From Bdellovibrio sp. 22V (lineage in GTDB: Bacteria > Bdellovibrionota > Bdellovibrionia > Bdellovibrionales > Bdellovibrionaceae), in NCBI RefSeq assembly GCF_030169785.1, contig NZ_CP125854.1, positions 3,286,001 to 3,350,000 on the forward strand: a stretch of 64,000 bases of DNA, written 5' to 3'. Under the pieces are notes generated by a model. It did not search any database and was not told the origin of the DNA. It saw nothing but the letters and a program-made list of their open reading frames with translations. Each line of letters begins with the position of its first letter. The stretch's first letter is position 1. A program made the position numbers and the translations under genes. Shown piece after piece: positions 7,763 to 17,988 of the stretch.

Positions 7763-9312
7763 ACTCCATTTTTTGAGGACTTACGAATCGCTTCAGGCAC
7801 TTTCTCGGGCTTTTCTTTAATCAATTTTAAAACTTCTTTGCGTTCGTTTTGCGGTAAGTGCGACAAGTATCCCAGGAACATGCCCATCTCTTCCGAGTCG
7901 ACATTTTTTTGACTTTCTTCAAGCACTGAAAGAACTTTTTTGTCTGAAGAGATTTCTTTTAAAGACGTCGCTAGGGAACGAACCGCTTCCGCCTCGACTT
8001 TGCCGCCCTCTTTTGCGACACGCGCGTAAGAACCGAGCTTCGAAGCCTGTGCGGCGTTTTTCATTACTTTCAAACCTGCACCAAACGGCACGATCGACGC
8101 GGCGGAAAATCCCGCCTCCGCCAATTCCGAATAAGCTTTGTCTTTTACTTTGTCGGCTTTCGCAAATGCATCTTGCGACGAGTTCTCCGCAAAGGCCGAA
8201 GCGCGCAGATTGCTAGCCTCGATAAAGGAGGCATGCGCTTTGGAAGAAGCGTATATAGCCTCACCGCCGCCTGCAATAGTGCCTGCCAGTGCGGCCCCCG
8301 CCGCGACCGTCGTCAGTGTTCCCGCCGCTGCCGTTCCGGACAAGACAACCGCGCCCACACCGGCGCCAATTCCTGTCGCGACAAGCACCCCACCGATCAC
8401 GAGGCCTCCCCAAAAGATCGCTTTATCCAAGGTCTCTTTGTTACGAGCGGTTTTATCGTAATCTTGCAGAAGCCGACAGACCAAATCCAAAGCCCCGGGA
8501 TTGTTTATCAAAAACTGCGCAGCAGCCGCCGGATTTGTGACGAGCAGACTTTGCAAGGATTCATCGAGGTTCTTATGTTCAACGTCTTTAAGATATTTTT
8601 CGTGCGTTTGCAGTTCCGCTTGCACTTCCGTGAAGGCTTTCTTCACATCGTTTTGCACGATAACTTCTTTGTTTTTTCTTTCACGAATCGCCTTTGTATA
8701 TAACAAAAGCTCCGTGCCCGCTTGAGGCGGCTTCACCGTGATCTCACGCTCCCGATCCGTCAACTCAACCGCAAGATCCAAACTGTCTTTCTTCGCGGCT
8801 TCTTTCCAATACGCTTGCGTGCTGTTGAGTTGTTTTTTCGCCGAGGCCAGGATCGCTTTGCGGGCCTCCTCTTTCATGCTCTTTTCCATTTCCTTGCTGA
8901 AAGACTGAAGTTTTTTTTCTTCTTCCACCAAAGTGGCACACACATCGGCATTGAGCACTTGCGAGTTCATCGCCTTCGACAAAGCGGCAGAAATACTTTT
9001 TGCATTTTCATGAGTCAAAAGACATTTATCTAAACGCTCTTTAAGCAAAGTCACCGCCAAAAGGTTTTGGCCTTGCTGCAAGAGCCTTTGCCCCTCACTG
9101 CTTTTTAACTGCGCCAGCTTGTTTTTATCGCCGAGAAGTTCTTTGAAAGACGCACGAAAAGAAGCCACCACTTTGGGGTCTTCCAAATTCGCCGCCGTCC
9201 AGGCAATTTGTTTTGTATAAAGAAGTTCCAGTTGGGATGACGACGCCGCCGCTTCTCCCACAGAAGTGAAACAGAACAGAGAAATAAATAAGCACGCCCA
9301 AACCATTTTCAT
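7753..9312 (-). CDS. Large exported helical protein with a Gly/Ala-rich hydrophobic hairpin
   Basis: This 519-residue protein has a signal peptide ending GEAAA. Residues ~25-290 are helical, charged and coiled-coil-like. Residues ~300-350 form a Gly/Ala-rich hydrophobic stretch (GGLVIGGVLVATGIGAGVGA and further), which could span a membrane or insert as a hairpin. The C-terminal ~160 residues are again helical and end with a lone Cys two residues from the end. No enzyme motif is found and the family is not recognised. It is co-transcribed with the exported J-domain gene, with a 10-bp overlap, and the two products may act together in the periplasm (inference). Confidence 0.65.
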   Translation of the reverse strand: MKMVWACLFISLFCFTSVGEAAASSSQLELLYTKQIAWTAANLEDPKVVASFRASFKELLGDKNKLAQLKSSEGQRLLQQGQNLLAVTLLKERLDKCLLTHENAKSISAALSKAMNSQVLNADVCATLVEEEKKLQSFSKEMEKSMKEEARKAILASAKKQLNSTQAYWKEAAKKDSLDLAVELTDREREITVKPPQAGTELLLYTKAIRERKNKEVIVQNDVKKAFTEVQAELQTHEKYLKDVEHKNLDESLQSLLVTNPAAAAQFLINNPGALDLVCRLLQDYDKTARNKETLDKAIFWGGLVIGGVLVATGIGAGVGAVVLSGTAAAGTLTTVAAGAALAGTIAGGGEAIYASSKAHASFIEASNLRASAFAENSSQDAFAKADKVKDKAYSELAEAGFSAASIVPFGAGLKVMKNAAQASKLGSYARVAKEGGKVEAEAVRSLATSLKEISSDKKVLSVLEESQKNVDSEEMGMFLGYLSHLPQNERKEVLKLIKEKPEKVPEAIRKSSKNGVCK

Positions 9313-9369
9313 GATTTGTATTTATCGGCAAAAAGTCCCTTAACTCCCACAAGACTTTTGTGGAGATTG

Positions 9370-9407
9370 AAGCGAGCGCAAAGGAAAAGGTCCAGTCCGG
9401 CTCGCTT
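9370..9407 (-). terminator. Possible weak terminator hairpin after dut
   Basis: AAGCGAGC (9370-9377) pairs with GCTCGCTT (9400-9407), giving an 8-bp stem with a 22-nt loop, 10 bases downstream of the dut stop. No U-tract follows on the minus strand, so termination activity is doubtful; it may instead protect the 3' end. Confidence 0.3.
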
Positions 9408-9416
9408 TAAATGAAA

Positions 9417-9866
9417 CTACGCACGGCCTGTAGAACCAAAGCCGCCCGCACCACGATCCGTAGAGGACAACTCTGTCGCCAATTCGAAATGCGCCTGAAT
9501 CACCGGAGCGACCACGAGTTGCGCGCAACGCTCTTGATTGCTGATCGTCACGGGTTCGTTGCCAAGATTGATTACGATGATTTTAACTTCACCGCGATAG
9601 TCGGCATCGATAGTGCCCGGAGTGTTCAAAACAGTCAGACCGCTTTTTGCCGCCCAACCACTGCGCGGACGCGCTTGAATTTCGTAACCAAGAGGAATTT
9701 CAAAGCTCAAGCCTGTTGGAATCATCGCACGTTCGCCAGGGTTCAACACAACCGGCGCTGCCAACTGCGCACGAACGTCAAAACCGCTCGCGCCATGAGA
9801 CTGATATTGCGGAAGTTCACCGTGAAAGTTTTCAAGAGTTTTGATTTTAACAGTCAGCTTTTGCAT
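9417..9866 (-). CDS. dut: dUTP diphosphatase
   Basis: This 149-residue protein is a trimeric dUTPase, which hydrolyses dUTP to dUMP and pyrophosphate to keep uracil out of DNA and supply thymidylate synthesis. All five family motifs are visible: [28 protein letters not shown] with the catalytic Asp, ERCAQLVV, and the C-terminal P-loop-like GAGGFGSTG that closes on the active site. Length is typical. It lies 11 bases after the M16 peptidase gene and ends the pnp-M16-dut run. A similar arrangement is known downstream of pnp in other bacteria. Confidence 0.97.
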   Translation of the reverse strand: MQKLTVKIKTLENFHGELPQYQSHGASGFDVRAQLAAPVVLNPGERAMIPTGLSFEIPLGYEIQARPRSGWAAKSGLTVLNTPGTIDADYRGEVKIIVINLGNEPVTISNQERCAQLVVAPVIQAHFELATELSSTDRGAGGFGSTGRA

Positions 9867-9877
9867 GCGTTCCTCCC

Positions 9878-11146
9878 CTACAGAACAAGTTCATCCCACC
9901 ATGTTTGCAGCTCCGTCACTCCCGGCCCCATAAGAACGCCTGAAGCTTTGTTGAGATCCAACTCATTACGGATATAGTGGTTCACTGAGTCTACACTTAC
10001 TGCTTTGATCTCTTCGATCACCGATTCGACCGAGCGGTAAGCGCCAAAGACGATCTCATTGACCGCCAAGGATGTCATGCGATTTTCAATGTCATCGGAG
10101 CTCAGCAAAATGCTGCCGATCACCTGTGTTTTAAACATCTCGACATCGTGCTTAGAAACGCCTTGCTTCACGATTTTTTGGAATTCCTTCGAGATGAGGT
10201 CTCCCACTTTGCGCGCGTTCTTCGTTTCCGTGCCCGCGTAAATCGTCAGCATGCCCGAGTCGATATGCGTATTAAGCATCGAATGAATCGTGTAAACCAA
10301 GCCTCTTTTTTCGCGCACACTTTGATAAAGTTTGGAAGTCATGCCTCCACCCAGCAACGTGTTCGTGATCACGGCCTCAAAGCGATATTTGTCTTTGAAA
10401 CTTGCTGTCGGCAAACCCAACAACATATGAACCTGCTCGGCTTGCTTTTCCACGACGTGACGACGACGCAACCAACGCGGCGACGTGCGCTTGTTACTCA
10501 AAACCGTTTTCTTTTTTGCGCCCAAACGTCTTTCAATTCCGGCCATCAACTCATCATGATCCAAGCAGCCTGCGGCGCTGACGATGATATTGCGGCCCGA
10601 GTACGTTTTTTTATAGTAGTCCATCACCTGATTTTGTTTCATCAAAGCGATGGATGCTGGCGTTCCCAAAATAGGGCGCGCCAAAGGATGTTTGCCATAC
10701 ACCTGCTCATAGAAGACATCGTAAATGATTTCTTCATGGCTTTCTTCGGACATGGCGATCTCTTGCAGAATCACGCCTTTTTCAAGTCCGAATTCTTTCT
10801 TGGTCAGATGCATGTTTGAAACAAGATCGGAAAGAACATCCAACGCTTTTTCCCAATGGTCTTTTAAAACCATCGCGTGATAACAAGTGTACTCACGAGT
10901 TGTATAGGCGTTGAGGTCTCCACCCAAAGCTTCCAAAGATTTGGCGATCTGATACGCCGAACGAGTTTTTGTGCCTTTGAAAACGAGGTGCTCAAGAAGA
11001 TGAGAGATGCCGGCCACTTCAGGCGTTTCATCACGCGTGCCCGTCAAAACCCAGATGCTGATAGAAACGGCACGGGACCCTGGATGAAGTTCGCTCACCA
11101 CTCGGATCCCGTTAGAAAGTTCAGATTTTTTGAACTTAGTATTCAT
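9878..11146 (-). CDS. M16-family zinc metallopeptidase (processing-peptidase-like)
   Basis: This 422-residue protein is an M16B (mitochondrial processing peptidase/YmxG-like) zinc protease. The inverted zinc motif HLLEH is at residues 49-53, with the third ligand region (a Glu in the [15 protein letters not shown] stretch) about 75 residues on. The second half carries the conserved [20 protein letters not shown] motif. There is no signal peptide, so it is cytoplasmic. The start lies 2 bases after the pnp stop. A pnp-M16 gene order is widespread in bacteria, and the homologue in Firmicutes is called MlpA/YmxG. The substrate is unknown. Confidence 0.93.
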   Translation of the reverse strand: MNTKFKKSELSNGIRVVSELHPGSRAVSISIWVLTGTRDETPEVAGISHLLEHLVFKGTKTRSAYQIAKSLEALGGDLNAYTTREYTCYHAMVLKDHWEKALDVLSDLVSNMHLTKKEFGLEKGVILQEIAMSEESHEEIIYDVFYEQVYGKHPLARPILGTPASIALMKQNQVMDYYKKTYSGRNIIVSAAGCLDHDELMAGIERRLGAKKKTVLSNKRTSPRWLRRRHVVEKQAEQVHMLLGLPTASFKDKYRFEAVITNTLLGGGMTSKLYQSVREKRGLVYTIHSMLNTHIDSGMLTIYAGTETKNARKVGDLISKEFQKIVKQGVSKHDVEMFKTQVIGSILLSSDDIENRMTSLAVNEIVFGAYRSVESVIEEIKAVSVDSVNHYIRNELDLNKASGVLMGPGVTELQTWWDELVL

Positions 11147-11148
11147 TC

Positions 11149-13242
11149 TTACTGTAGAAGAGCCTTGCGAGAAAGCTTGATACGACCTGCGCGGTCTACT
11201 TCAAGAACTTTGACGTCGATGATTTCGCCTTCTTTAAGTACGTCAGTGACTGCGCGCACTCTTTCGTTAGCGATCTCAGAGATGTGCAAAAGACCTTGAG
11301 TGTTCGGCAAGATTTCAACAAACGCGCCGAATTCAGCGATCTTAACAACACGGCCTTTATAAGTCTTACCTACTTCAGCTTCCGCGATGATGTCGTTGAT
11401 CATTGCGATTGCTTTTTTAGTAGCCTCTGGATCCGCAGACGCGATGTGGATTGTTCCATCATCTTCGATCTCGATCTTAACGCCTGTTGCTTCCGTGATT
11501 CCACGGATCACTTTACCGCCAGAACCGATCACTTCACGGATCTTATCTGGTTTGATTTTGATTGTCTCAATACGAGGAGCAAATTCAGAGATTTGACCAC
11601 GAGGAACTTTGATCACTTTTTCCATCTCATTCAAGATGTGCGCGCGACCTTCTTTAGCTTGCGCCAAAGCTTGTTCCATCACTTCGAAAGAAACAGAGTC
11701 GATTTTGATATCCATTTGGAGAGCTGTGATACCTTGTGGAGTCCCAGCGACTTTGAAGTCCATGTCACCCAAGTGATCTTCATCACCCAAGATGTCCGTC
11801 AAAACTGCAACACGGTCGCCTTCTTTAATAAGACCCATTGCGATACCCGCAACGTTTCCTTTAATAGGCACACCCGCATCCAACATCGCCATCGTTCCCG
11901 CACAAACAGTACCCATTGAAGAAGAACCGTTCGACTCAAGAACTTCAGAAACAACGCGGATTGTGTATGGGAATTTCTCATGGTCAGGAAGAACGGCTTT
12001 CAAAGCGCGCTCTGCCAAGTTACCGTGACCGATTTCACGACGACCTTGACCACCGAAACGACCTACTTCACCTACAGAATATGGAGGGAAGTTGTAGTGA
12101 AGCATGAACTTGCGTTTTTGTGTGCCCAATAGAGCATCCACCATTTGCTCGTCATCACCAGTTCCCAAAGTCACTGTGCCTAAACATTGAGTCTCGCCAC
12201 GAGTGAACAAACCTGAACCGTGCGCACGAGGCAACAAGCCCACTTCGTTCGCGATAGGACGTACAGTTTTTACGTCACGACCGTCGATACGAACTTTTTT
12301 ATCCAAGATCATAGAACGAGCTTCGTGGTATTTAAGGTCTTCCACGATCGCGCCCAATTCTTTCTTACGCTGCTTCGCCAAGTCTTTGTCAGTGATAGAA
12401 GCCAACAAAACTGTCTCTGCCTCAGCGTGAGCTGCTGCCACCGCTGCATAACGATCTTGTTTAATCTTAATAGAAAGAGCCGCTGCGATTTTAGATTTCA
12501 ACAACGCTTCCGCTTGACCTTTAAAGTCAGCATCAATCGCTGGAGGCGTGAAAGCACGCTTCGCCGTCGAACCTGTTTTTTCACGCAATTCATCTTGCGC
12601 GTTCAAAAGAGGCATCATGGATTGGTGACCGAATTTCAAAGCCGCCAAACAGTCTGCTTCAGAGATGAACTTCGTTTCACCTTCCACCATCAAAAGACCG
12701 TTGCGAGTTCCCGCTACGATCAAGTCGATGTCTGATTTTTCCATTTGCTGTGGAGTTGGATTCGCAACGAATTGACCATCAACGCGACCTACTTGAATCG
12801 CCGCTGTGGGACCGTTGAATGGAATGTCCGAAAGGTGAAGAGCTGCAGAAGCACCCAAGCTTGAAAGAATCTCAAGAGGGAATGCGCCGTCTGCAGAAAG
12901 AACCGTCGCCACAACTTGTGTTTCGTTTCTGTAGCCTTCTGGGAACACAGGACGAATAGGACGGTCGATCAAACGTGCTGTCAATACAGCATCTGTGGTC
13001 GGCTTGCCTTCACGTTTGAAGTAGCCACCAGGAATTTTACCTGTTGCGTAGAATTTTTCGATGTATTCAACAGTAAGAGGGAAGAAATCGAGTTCAGAAG
13101 CTTTCTTACTCGATACTGCCGTAACAAGAACCATGTTGTTACCGCAAGAGACAAGAACAGATCCATCTGCTTGTTTTGCCAAACGGCCTGTTTCGATGGT
13201 GATTTGTTTTCCGCCCACCGATGTAGTTACAGTCGTTTTCAT
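11149..13242 (-). CDS. pnp: Polynucleotide phosphorylase
   Basis: This 697-residue protein is PNPase, the phosphorolytic 3'-to-5' exoribonuclease of the RNA degradosome. The order is standard: first RNase PH domain (residues ~1-140), helical linker, second RNase PH domain with the GTVTLGTGDDEQ and GEVGRFGGQGRREIGHG motifs, then a KH domain with IREVIGSGGKVIRGI and a C-terminal S1 domain (GKTYKGRVVKIAEFGAFVEI). Length and domain set are normal. A strong AAGGAG ribosome site lies 6 nt before the ATG. It follows rpsO as in many bacteria, with three stacked hairpins in between. Confidence 0.99.
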   Translation of the reverse strand: MKTTVTTSVGGKQITIETGRLAKQADGSVLVSCGNNMVLVTAVSSKKASELDFFPLTVEYIEKFYATGKIPGGYFKREGKPTTDAVLTARLIDRPIRPVFPEGYRNETQVVATVLSADGAFPLEILSSLGASAALHLSDIPFNGPTAAIQVGRVDGQFVANPTPQQMEKSDIDLIVAGTRNGLLMVEGETKFISEADCLAALKFGHQSMMPLLNAQDELREKTGSTAKRAFTPPAIDADFKGQAEALLKSKIAAALSIKIKQDRYAAVAAAHAEAETVLLASITDKDLAKQRKKELGAIVEDLKYHEARSMILDKKVRIDGRDVKTVRPIANEVGLLPRAHGSGLFTRGETQCLGTVTLGTGDDEQMVDALLGTQKRKFMLHYNFPPYSVGEVGRFGGQGRREIGHGNLAERALKAVLPDHEKFPYTIRVVSEVLESNGSSSMGTVCAGTMAMLDAGVPIKGNVAGIAMGLIKEGDRVAVLTDILGDEDHLGDMDFKVAGTPQGITALQMDIKIDSVSFEVMEQALAQAKEGRAHILNEMEKVIKVPRGQISEFAPRIETIKIKPDKIREVIGSGGKVIRGITEATGVKIEIEDDGTIHIASADPEATKKAIAMINDIIAEAEVGKTYKGRVVKIAEFGAFVEILPNTQGLLHISEIANERVRAVTDVLKEGEIIDVKVLEVDRAGRIKLSRKALLQ

Positions 13243-13263
13243 TAAATCTCCTTGAAGTTATCA

Positions 13264-13308
13264 CAGAGCCTTATGCTCTGGTGCTGGAAGTTTTCCTCGG
13301 GAGGAAAA
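13264..13308 (-). promoter_or_regulatory. Two hairpins in the pnp leader
   Basis: Two stem-loops lie between the rpsO terminator and pnp. CAGAGC (13264-13269) pairs with GCTCTG (13275-13280) across a 5-nt loop, and TTTTCCT (13291-13297) pairs with AGGAAAA (13302-13308) across a CGGG loop. In enterobacteria the pnp leader folds into a hairpin cut by RNase III, through which PNPase represses itself. A similar role here is inferred from position only. Confidence 0.45.
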
Positions 13309-13334
13309 AGTTTGAAGGGGCTCTTCGCCCCTTC
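13305..13334 (-). terminator. rpsO terminator (rpsO-pnp gap)
   Basis: On the minus strand GAAGGGGC (13334 to 13327) pairs with GCCCCTTC (13321 to 13314), an 8-bp stem with a 5-nt loop, followed by AAAC and five T residues. It begins 13 bases after the rpsO stop. The interrupted U-tract suggests partial termination with read-through into pnp. Confidence 0.65.
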
Positions 13335-13346
13335 AGGATTTCTATA

Positions 13347-13616
13347 TTACTTACGGATATCAAGAGCCTTGATAAGGTCTTGGTAGCGCTTCACATCTTT
13401 ACGATGTAGGTAATCCAAAAGTTTTCTTCTTTGGTTAACCAATTTCACAAGACCGCGACGGCCGTGGAAATCTTTTTTGTGTGTAGAGAAGTGAACAGTC
13501 AAATCATTGATTTTAGCTGTCAAAAGAGCCACTTGAACTTCTGGAGAACCAGTATCAAGATCACCAGTTTTGAATTTTTTAACGATTTGCGCTTTTGTAT
13601 CTTTCGTGACTGCCAT
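13347..13616 (-). CDS. rpsO: 30S ribosomal protein S15
   Basis: This 89-residue protein is S15, a primary binder of 16S rRNA in the 30S platform. The family signatures [31 protein letters not shown], and the terminal [26 protein letters not shown] are all present at normal length. The ribosome site is AGGAG, 7 nt before the ATG. It sits between truB and pnp, as in Escherichia coli and Bacillus. A promoter-like pair lies at 13704-13732 and a terminator hairpin follows the gene. Confidence 0.99.
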   Translation of the reverse strand: MAVTKDTKAQIVKKFKTGDLDTGSPEVQVALLTAKINDLTVHFSTHKKDFHGRRGLVKLVNQRRKLLDYLHRKDVKRYQDLIKALDIRK

Positions 13617-13703
13617 TAGAGTCTCCTATTTTTTACCATTTTATTTATGAACCCCCTCAAGCGTCATGGCTGTCGCATTGCGGAGTTTTTTCTAAGTTTT
13701 AAG

Positions 13704-13732
13704 GTTCTAACTCTTTACCCTAATCAGGTCAA
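13704..13732 (-). promoter_or_regulatory. Candidate promoter for rpsO
   Basis: On the minus strand TTGACC (13732-13727) is separated by 17 bases from TAGAAC (13709-13704), matching a housekeeping sigma promoter at 5/6 and 4/6 positions. It overlaps the truB stop and would give rpsO a leader of roughly 80 nt. Many bacteria have a separate promoter at this place. Confidence 0.45.
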
Positions 13733-14652
13733 TATTTAAAGACCCTGCGGATAACGAAACCTCGGCCTTCTTCAAGCCCCACAAGAGCCAGCATTTGCCC
13801 CCCGTCCTGAGCAAGAATTTGGACGTATTGGTCCTCAGAAGGATTAAAAACCGTAATAAGCTGACTGCGTAGGTCGTGGCTGATCTGCCCGTTCCCCAGC
13901 AACACCTGATTTTGCCCACGAACCCGCACTCTTTTAGCCTGCGGAAGGGCATTTTCCATCGCGACAAAGGCCGAACCCCGCTGCCCCTCTTTAACCGTTT
14001 TTTCGATCTCTTCCAGGGTTTGCGCCTGAGGAATATGGTAAGGCGCCGACCAGGTTCTGCGCAGAGAACTCATTGCGGCCCCGCACCCTAGAGCCTTCCC
14101 CAAAAGGTCAACCCAAGTACGAATATAGCTCCCTTTGGAGCACTTAATATCGAACTCCGCCCAATCGAGCCCGATTTCAACCGGCGTGACATCCCAAAAC
14201 TTCATAAGTTTTTTTGGAATCTCCACGTCCTTTTCTTCACGGGCGTACTCATAGAGCTTTTTGCCTTGGATTTTAATTGCTGAATAGATAGGCACTTCGG
14301 CTTCGATCTCGCCCTGAAGCTTGGCGGCTTCCGCGAGAATCTGATCTTTCGCCAGTTGAACCGTTTTTTGTTCCAAGACGGTCCCCGTTGTATCCAAAGT
14401 GTCGGTGCGAACGCCAAACTGAGCGCGCACGCGGTACCCCTTGTCGCCTTCTAAAATATACTGGCTGAGTTTCGTGCCCTCATTGATAAGACACACCATC
14501 AACCCCGACGCCATCGGATCCAACGTGCCCGAATGCCCGACGGCCTTCGTGCCCAGGATACGGCGAAGCCTCGCCACGACATCATGACTTGAAATCCCTG
14601 AAGGCTTATCGACCAACAGCAGACCATGAAATGTATTTGTATTATTCGTCAT
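13729..14652 (-). CDS. truB: tRNA pseudouridine(55) synthase TruB
   Basis: TruB converts U55 of the tRNA T-loop to pseudouridine. The catalytic Asp motif GHSGTLDPMASG and the KPSGISSHDVV start motif are present, followed by YRVRAQFGVRTDTLD and SKGSYIRTWVDLLG. The start at 14652 (MTNNTNTFHG) overlaps the rbfA end by 11 bp and is preferred over the extended start at 14697, which adds a basic leader absent from the family. With ~307 residues it is full length. It belongs to the nusA-infB-rbfA-truB cluster; ribF, often next, is absent here. Confidence 0.97.
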   Translation of the reverse strand: MTNNTNTFHGLLLVDKPSGISSHDVVARLRRILGTKAVGHSGTLDPMASGLMVCLINEGTKLSQYILEGDKGYRVRAQFGVRTDTLDTTGTVLEQKTVQLAKDQILAEAAKLQGEIEAEVPIYSAIKIQGKKLYEYAREEKDVEIPKKLMKFWDVTPVEIGLDWAEFDIKCSKGSYIRTWVDLLGKALGCGAAMSSLRRTWSAPYHIPQAQTLEEIEKTVKEGQRGSAFVAMENALPQAKRVRVRGQNQVLLGNGQISHDLRSQLITVFNPSEDQYVQILAQDGGQMLALVGLEEGRGFVIRRVFKY

Positions 14653-15040
14653 CAGAATCTGTTTCAGCCTTGCCCGTCGATTTACGCTCTTCTTCAAGTT
14701 CTTGAAGAATCTTTTCCACTTTCAATACTTGCTCCGTCGTGTGATCGGCAAAGAAAGTGAGTTTCGGGCAATAACGCATTTTGAGTTCTTTCCCAATGTA
14801 GTTCTGAATCTCAAAAGCTCTTTCTTGAAGGAGATCCAAAGCTTCTTCTTGCTGCTTTTCGTCCCCTAAAACACTGACATAAACTTTAGCAGAGCGTAGA
14901 TCCGCCGGCATACGCACCGAGGCCACAGTTACAAGACCTGGCAACGGTGTCTTAAAACCACGGATCAAAAACTGAGCGATGGTCGACTGAATTTCTCTTT
15001 CAACGCGAGCGACTCGGCGCCCATCACCCATATTTTTCAT
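14642..15040 (-). CDS. rbfA: 30S ribosome-binding factor RbfA
   Basis: This 132-residue protein is RbfA, a KH-fold factor needed for 16S rRNA 5' end maturation and 30S assembly at low temperature. Recognisable features are RRVARVEREIQSTIAQFL at the N-terminus, VSVRMPADLRSAKVYVSVLG-like core (TVASVRMPADLRSAKVYVSV) and MRYCPKLTFFAD near the end. A charged tail of about 25 residues follows. Its ATG shares a base with the infB stop (TAATG), so translation is probably coupled. Confidence 0.97.
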   Translation of the reverse strand: MKNMGDGRRVARVEREIQSTIAQFLIRGFKTPLPGLVTVASVRMPADLRSAKVYVSVLGDEKQQEEALDLLQERAFEIQNYIGKELKMRYCPKLTFFADHTTEQVLKVEKILQELEEERKSTGKAETDSDDE

Positions 15041-17958
15041 TACTCAGCTCCTGCACCCAACTCACGTGCAACTTCTTTTTTCACGTAAGCTTCCATCACG
15101 TCGCCCACTTTAACGTCATTGTAGTTTTCAATGCCGATACCGCACTCGTAGCCGGAAGCCACTTCTTTGGCGTCGTCTTTGAAACGTTTAAGAGACGAGA
15201 TCTTTCCTTCGTAAACGATTTTGTTTTCACGAAGAAGACGGATCATGTTGTTACGCTGTACTTTTCCGTCGATCACGAAGCAACCTGCAATCGTGCCCAC
15301 TTTAGGAACGGAGAATGTGTTACGCACTTCTGCGCGACCCATAACTTCTTCCACCACATCTGGAGAAAGAAGACCCGCCATTGCGGCTTTCATCTGATCG
15401 ATCAATTCATACACGATAGAGTATGTTCTAATATCAACACCGAGCTGTTTCGCCTTCGCTTGTGCGCCCAAGTCAGGACGTACGTTAAAGCCAAGAACGA
15501 TCCCTTTCGCTGTATGCGCAAGAACCACGTCACCTTCATTGATACCGCCTACAGCCGAGTGGATCACTTTCGCTTTCACTTCGGAAGTCGACAATTTCGC
15601 AAGCATTCCGTTGATGGCCTCGAGAGAACCATGCACGTCCGCTTTCAAGATGATCGCCAATTCTTTCACGTCGCCGGATTTCACTTTGGCGAAGATGTCT
15701 TCCAAAGACATTTTCGAAGCCGGAGCCGCCGCCGCTTTTTCAGCTTGCTCTTTTCTTAATGTAGAAACTTTGTTTGCCGTGTCTTCATCTTTGACGATGT
15801 CGAACTTGTCACCGGCTGCTGGAACTGCTTCAAGACCCAAAACCTCGGCTGGCAAACCAGGACCGACAGATTGGATTCTTTCGCCTTTATCGTTCGTCAA
15901 AGAACGCACGCGGCCTTTCATAGTTCCGGCAACGATGTACTGACCGACTTCAACAGTTCCGTCTTTCACAAGAAGTGTTGCAACAGGTCCTTTGCCTTTT
16001 TCCATTTTCGCTTCGATCACAAGACCTGTGCCCGAACGTTTTGGATTGGCTTTCAACTCCGCAACCTCAGCAAGAAGTTTCACTTGCTCAAGAAGCTCTT
16101 TGATACCTGTTTTCTTCAAAGCTGAAACTTCACAGAAGATCGTGTTACCACCCCATTCTTCCGGAACGATTTCAAGCTCAGTCAATTGTTGCTTAATACG
16201 ATCTGGATTCGCGCCTGGCTTATCCATTTTGTTCACTGCCACGATGATAGGTACGCCCGCTGCTTTCGCGTGGTTAATCGCCTCTTGAGTTTGAGGCATC
16301 ATACCGTCATCCGCTGCCACCACGATAATCGCGATGTCTGTCGCATTCGCTCCGCGCGCACGCATAGCCGTGAAGGCTTCGTGGCCTGGAGTATCCAAGA
16401 ATGTGATCAATGAACCGTCGTCCAACTTAACACTGTAAGCACCGATATGCTGAGTGATACCACCCGCCTCGCCGGCTGCAACGTCGGCATTGCGAATTGC
16501 ATCGAGCAAAGATGTTTTACCGTGGTCGACGTGACCCATAACAGTCACAACTGGAGGACGAATAATTGCTTCTGCTTCCAAATCACCGAAAGCTGTTTCT
16601 TCGGCAACCGCATCCGCTGTTTTGAATACGTTTTGTGCTTCCCAACCAAACTCCGGAACGATCAAAGCGATCGTATCGAAATCTAAATCCGTGTTCATGT
16701 TGGCCATCACACCATTTTGCATCAAAACTTTGATGAGCTGTGGCGCTTTCAAACCCATCTCCATCGCCAAGTCGCTCAACTTCATCGTGTTGTTTACTTT
16801 CACGACACGTTTGTGCGCAGACGGAGTTGTGATTTGTGTTTTCATCGCTTCACGGTCCAACATGCCTTTTTTCTTTTTCGGCTGGAAGACCATCTCACGT
16901 TTACGGAATTCAACCGCGTTGAATACCGCTACTTCTTCTTCTTTCTCTTTTTCACGCTCACGTGTGCCTGCGCCGCCGCCTACGTTAGTGCTAGGACCGC
17001 CGCCGAAACGTTTGCGTTTGTCGAAGTCTTTACCTTTAAAATCATCCGTTGCTGGCATTGGCTCCGGCGGTTGGTTCGCCGCCACAAATCCCGTACGGAT
17101 ATTGCGTGTCGGAGCGCCCCCTGCCGGTCTGTTGAATCCGCCTGGGCGTGGAGCAAAACCTCCGCCACCTTGGCGATCGCCACCCGGTCCACCCGTACGC
17201 GGTCCCGAGAAACCGCCTTGCGGGCGGTCGCCTTGAGAACGCTGTGGAGCTTGTGACTGCACACGGGAAAGGTCCATACGACCGATAATATTTCTTTTCA
17301 CTGTTGTAGCCGGAGTTGAAGAACTCGCCACGCCACTTGTACCCACAACCACTTCTTTCTTACGCGCTTGTGGAGCCGGTGCAGCCGGAGCCGCCGGTTC
17401 TTGCGCAGGAGCTGGAGCTGCCGCCGGAGTTTCTTTCGCAACAACAGGTTCAGGCTTCGCCACTGGCGTGGGAGCTTCCACCTTTGTCACTTTTTCTTCC
17501 ACTACCGGAGCCGGAGCTGCCTCAACTTCAGATTCTTCTTCTTTCGCTGCCGTTGTTTTCTTCACAACGACGCGAGTTGTTTTTGGAGCGGGAGTTTCTT
17601 CTTCAGAAACTTCAGGCTTCGCGATCACTTTCGCTTTCGGAGCCTCCGCCACCACTTCGTCTTTTTTACGACGAATCACAGGAGACTTCGCAGGAGCGGC
17701 CGCGGCCGCTGCTTCAGGCTCTGCTGCCGCTGCGGCTTTCTTCGGCGCTGCTTTACGAGTCGCTGCCTTTTTTGGTTTAGCCTCTTCGGCAGGTTTGTCA
17801 CCGCCGCTGAGTTTAATTTTAATTTGCTCAAGAACCTCGGGCTCAAGCTCCGCCATGTGACTCTTCACTGGCAAATGCCATTCACGGATTTTATCCATGA
17901 GGGCTAGCGGGGTCATCCCGATCTCTTTTGCAAATTCAAAAACCTTTGGATTACTCAC
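15040..17958 (-). CDS. infB: Translation initiation factor IF-2
   Basis: This 972-residue protein is IF-2, the GTPase that brings fMet-tRNA to the 30S subunit. An N-terminal IF2_N helix pair is followed by ~300 residues of Ala/Pro/Lys/Glu-rich and Gly/Arg-rich linker. A second IF2_N domain precedes the G domain. GTPase motifs are [15 protein letters not shown] (G1), GGITQHIG (G2), DTPGHEAF (G3), NKMDKPGAN (G4) and SALKKTG (G5). Domains II-IV follow, ending in [14 protein letters not shown]. It lies 30 bases after nusA; the small ylxR and ylxQ genes often found between them are missing. Confidence 0.99.
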   Translation of the reverse strand: MSNPKVFEFAKEIGMTPLALMDKIREWHLPVKSHMAELEPEVLEQIKIKLSGGDKPAEEAKPKKAATRKAAPKKAAAAAEPEAAAAAAPAKSPVIRRKKDEVVAEAPKAKVIAKPEVSEEETPAPKTTRVVVKKTTAAKEEESEVEAAPAPVVEEKVTKVEAPTPVAKPEPVVAKETPAAAPAPAQEPAAPAAPAPQARKKEVVVGTSGVASSSTPATTVKRNIIGRMDLSRVQSQAPQRSQGDRPQGGFSGPRTGGPGGDRQGGGGFAPRPGGFNRPAGGAPTRNIRTGFVAANQPPEPMPATDDFKGKDFDKRKRFGGGPSTNVGGGAGTREREKEKEEEVAVFNAVEFRKREMVFQPKKKKGMLDREAMKTQITTPSAHKRVVKVNNTMKLSDLAMEMGLKAPQLIKVLMQNGVMANMNTDLDFDTIALIVPEFGWEAQNVFKTADAVAEETAFGDLEAEAIIRPPVVTVMGHVDHGKTSLLDAIRNADVAAGEAGGITQHIGAYSVKLDDGSLITFLDTPGHEAFTAMRARGANATDIAIIVVAADDGMMPQTQEAINHAKAAGVPIIVAVNKMDKPGANPDRIKQQLTELEIVPEEWGGNTIFCEVSALKKTGIKELLEQVKLLAEVAELKANPKRSGTGLVIEAKMEKGKGPVATLLVKDGTVEVGQYIVAGTMKGRVRSLTNDKGERIQSVGPGLPAEVLGLEAVPAAGDKFDIVKDEDTANKVSTLRKEQAEKAAAAPASKMSLEDIFAKVKSGDVKELAIILKADVHGSLEAINGMLAKLSTSEVKAKVIHSAVGGINEGDVVLAHTAKGIVLGFNVRPDLGAQAKAKQLGVDIRTYSIVYELIDQMKAAMAGLLSPDVVEEVMGRAEVRNTFSVPKVGTIAGCFVIDGKVQRNNMIRLLRENKIVYEGKISSLKRFKDDAKEVASGYECGIGIENYNDVKVGDVMEAYVKKEVARELGAGAE

Positions 17959-17988
17959 TCAGTCTCCCTGTGTATTCTTTATCCAAAA

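Noticed and set aside
10148-10819. 223-codon plus-strand frame
   Set aside because: It is antisense to the M16 peptidase; its His/Phe/Arg-rich composition is the usual shadow of a real gene.
11284-11919. 211-codon plus-strand frame
   Set aside because: It is antisense to the pnp KH/S1 region, with Asp/Phe/Cys bias typical of an antisense shadow.
16622-17236. 204-codon plus-strand frame
   Set aside because: It is antisense to infB, and the Pro/Arg-rich segments mirror the Gly/Ala-rich linker of IF-2.
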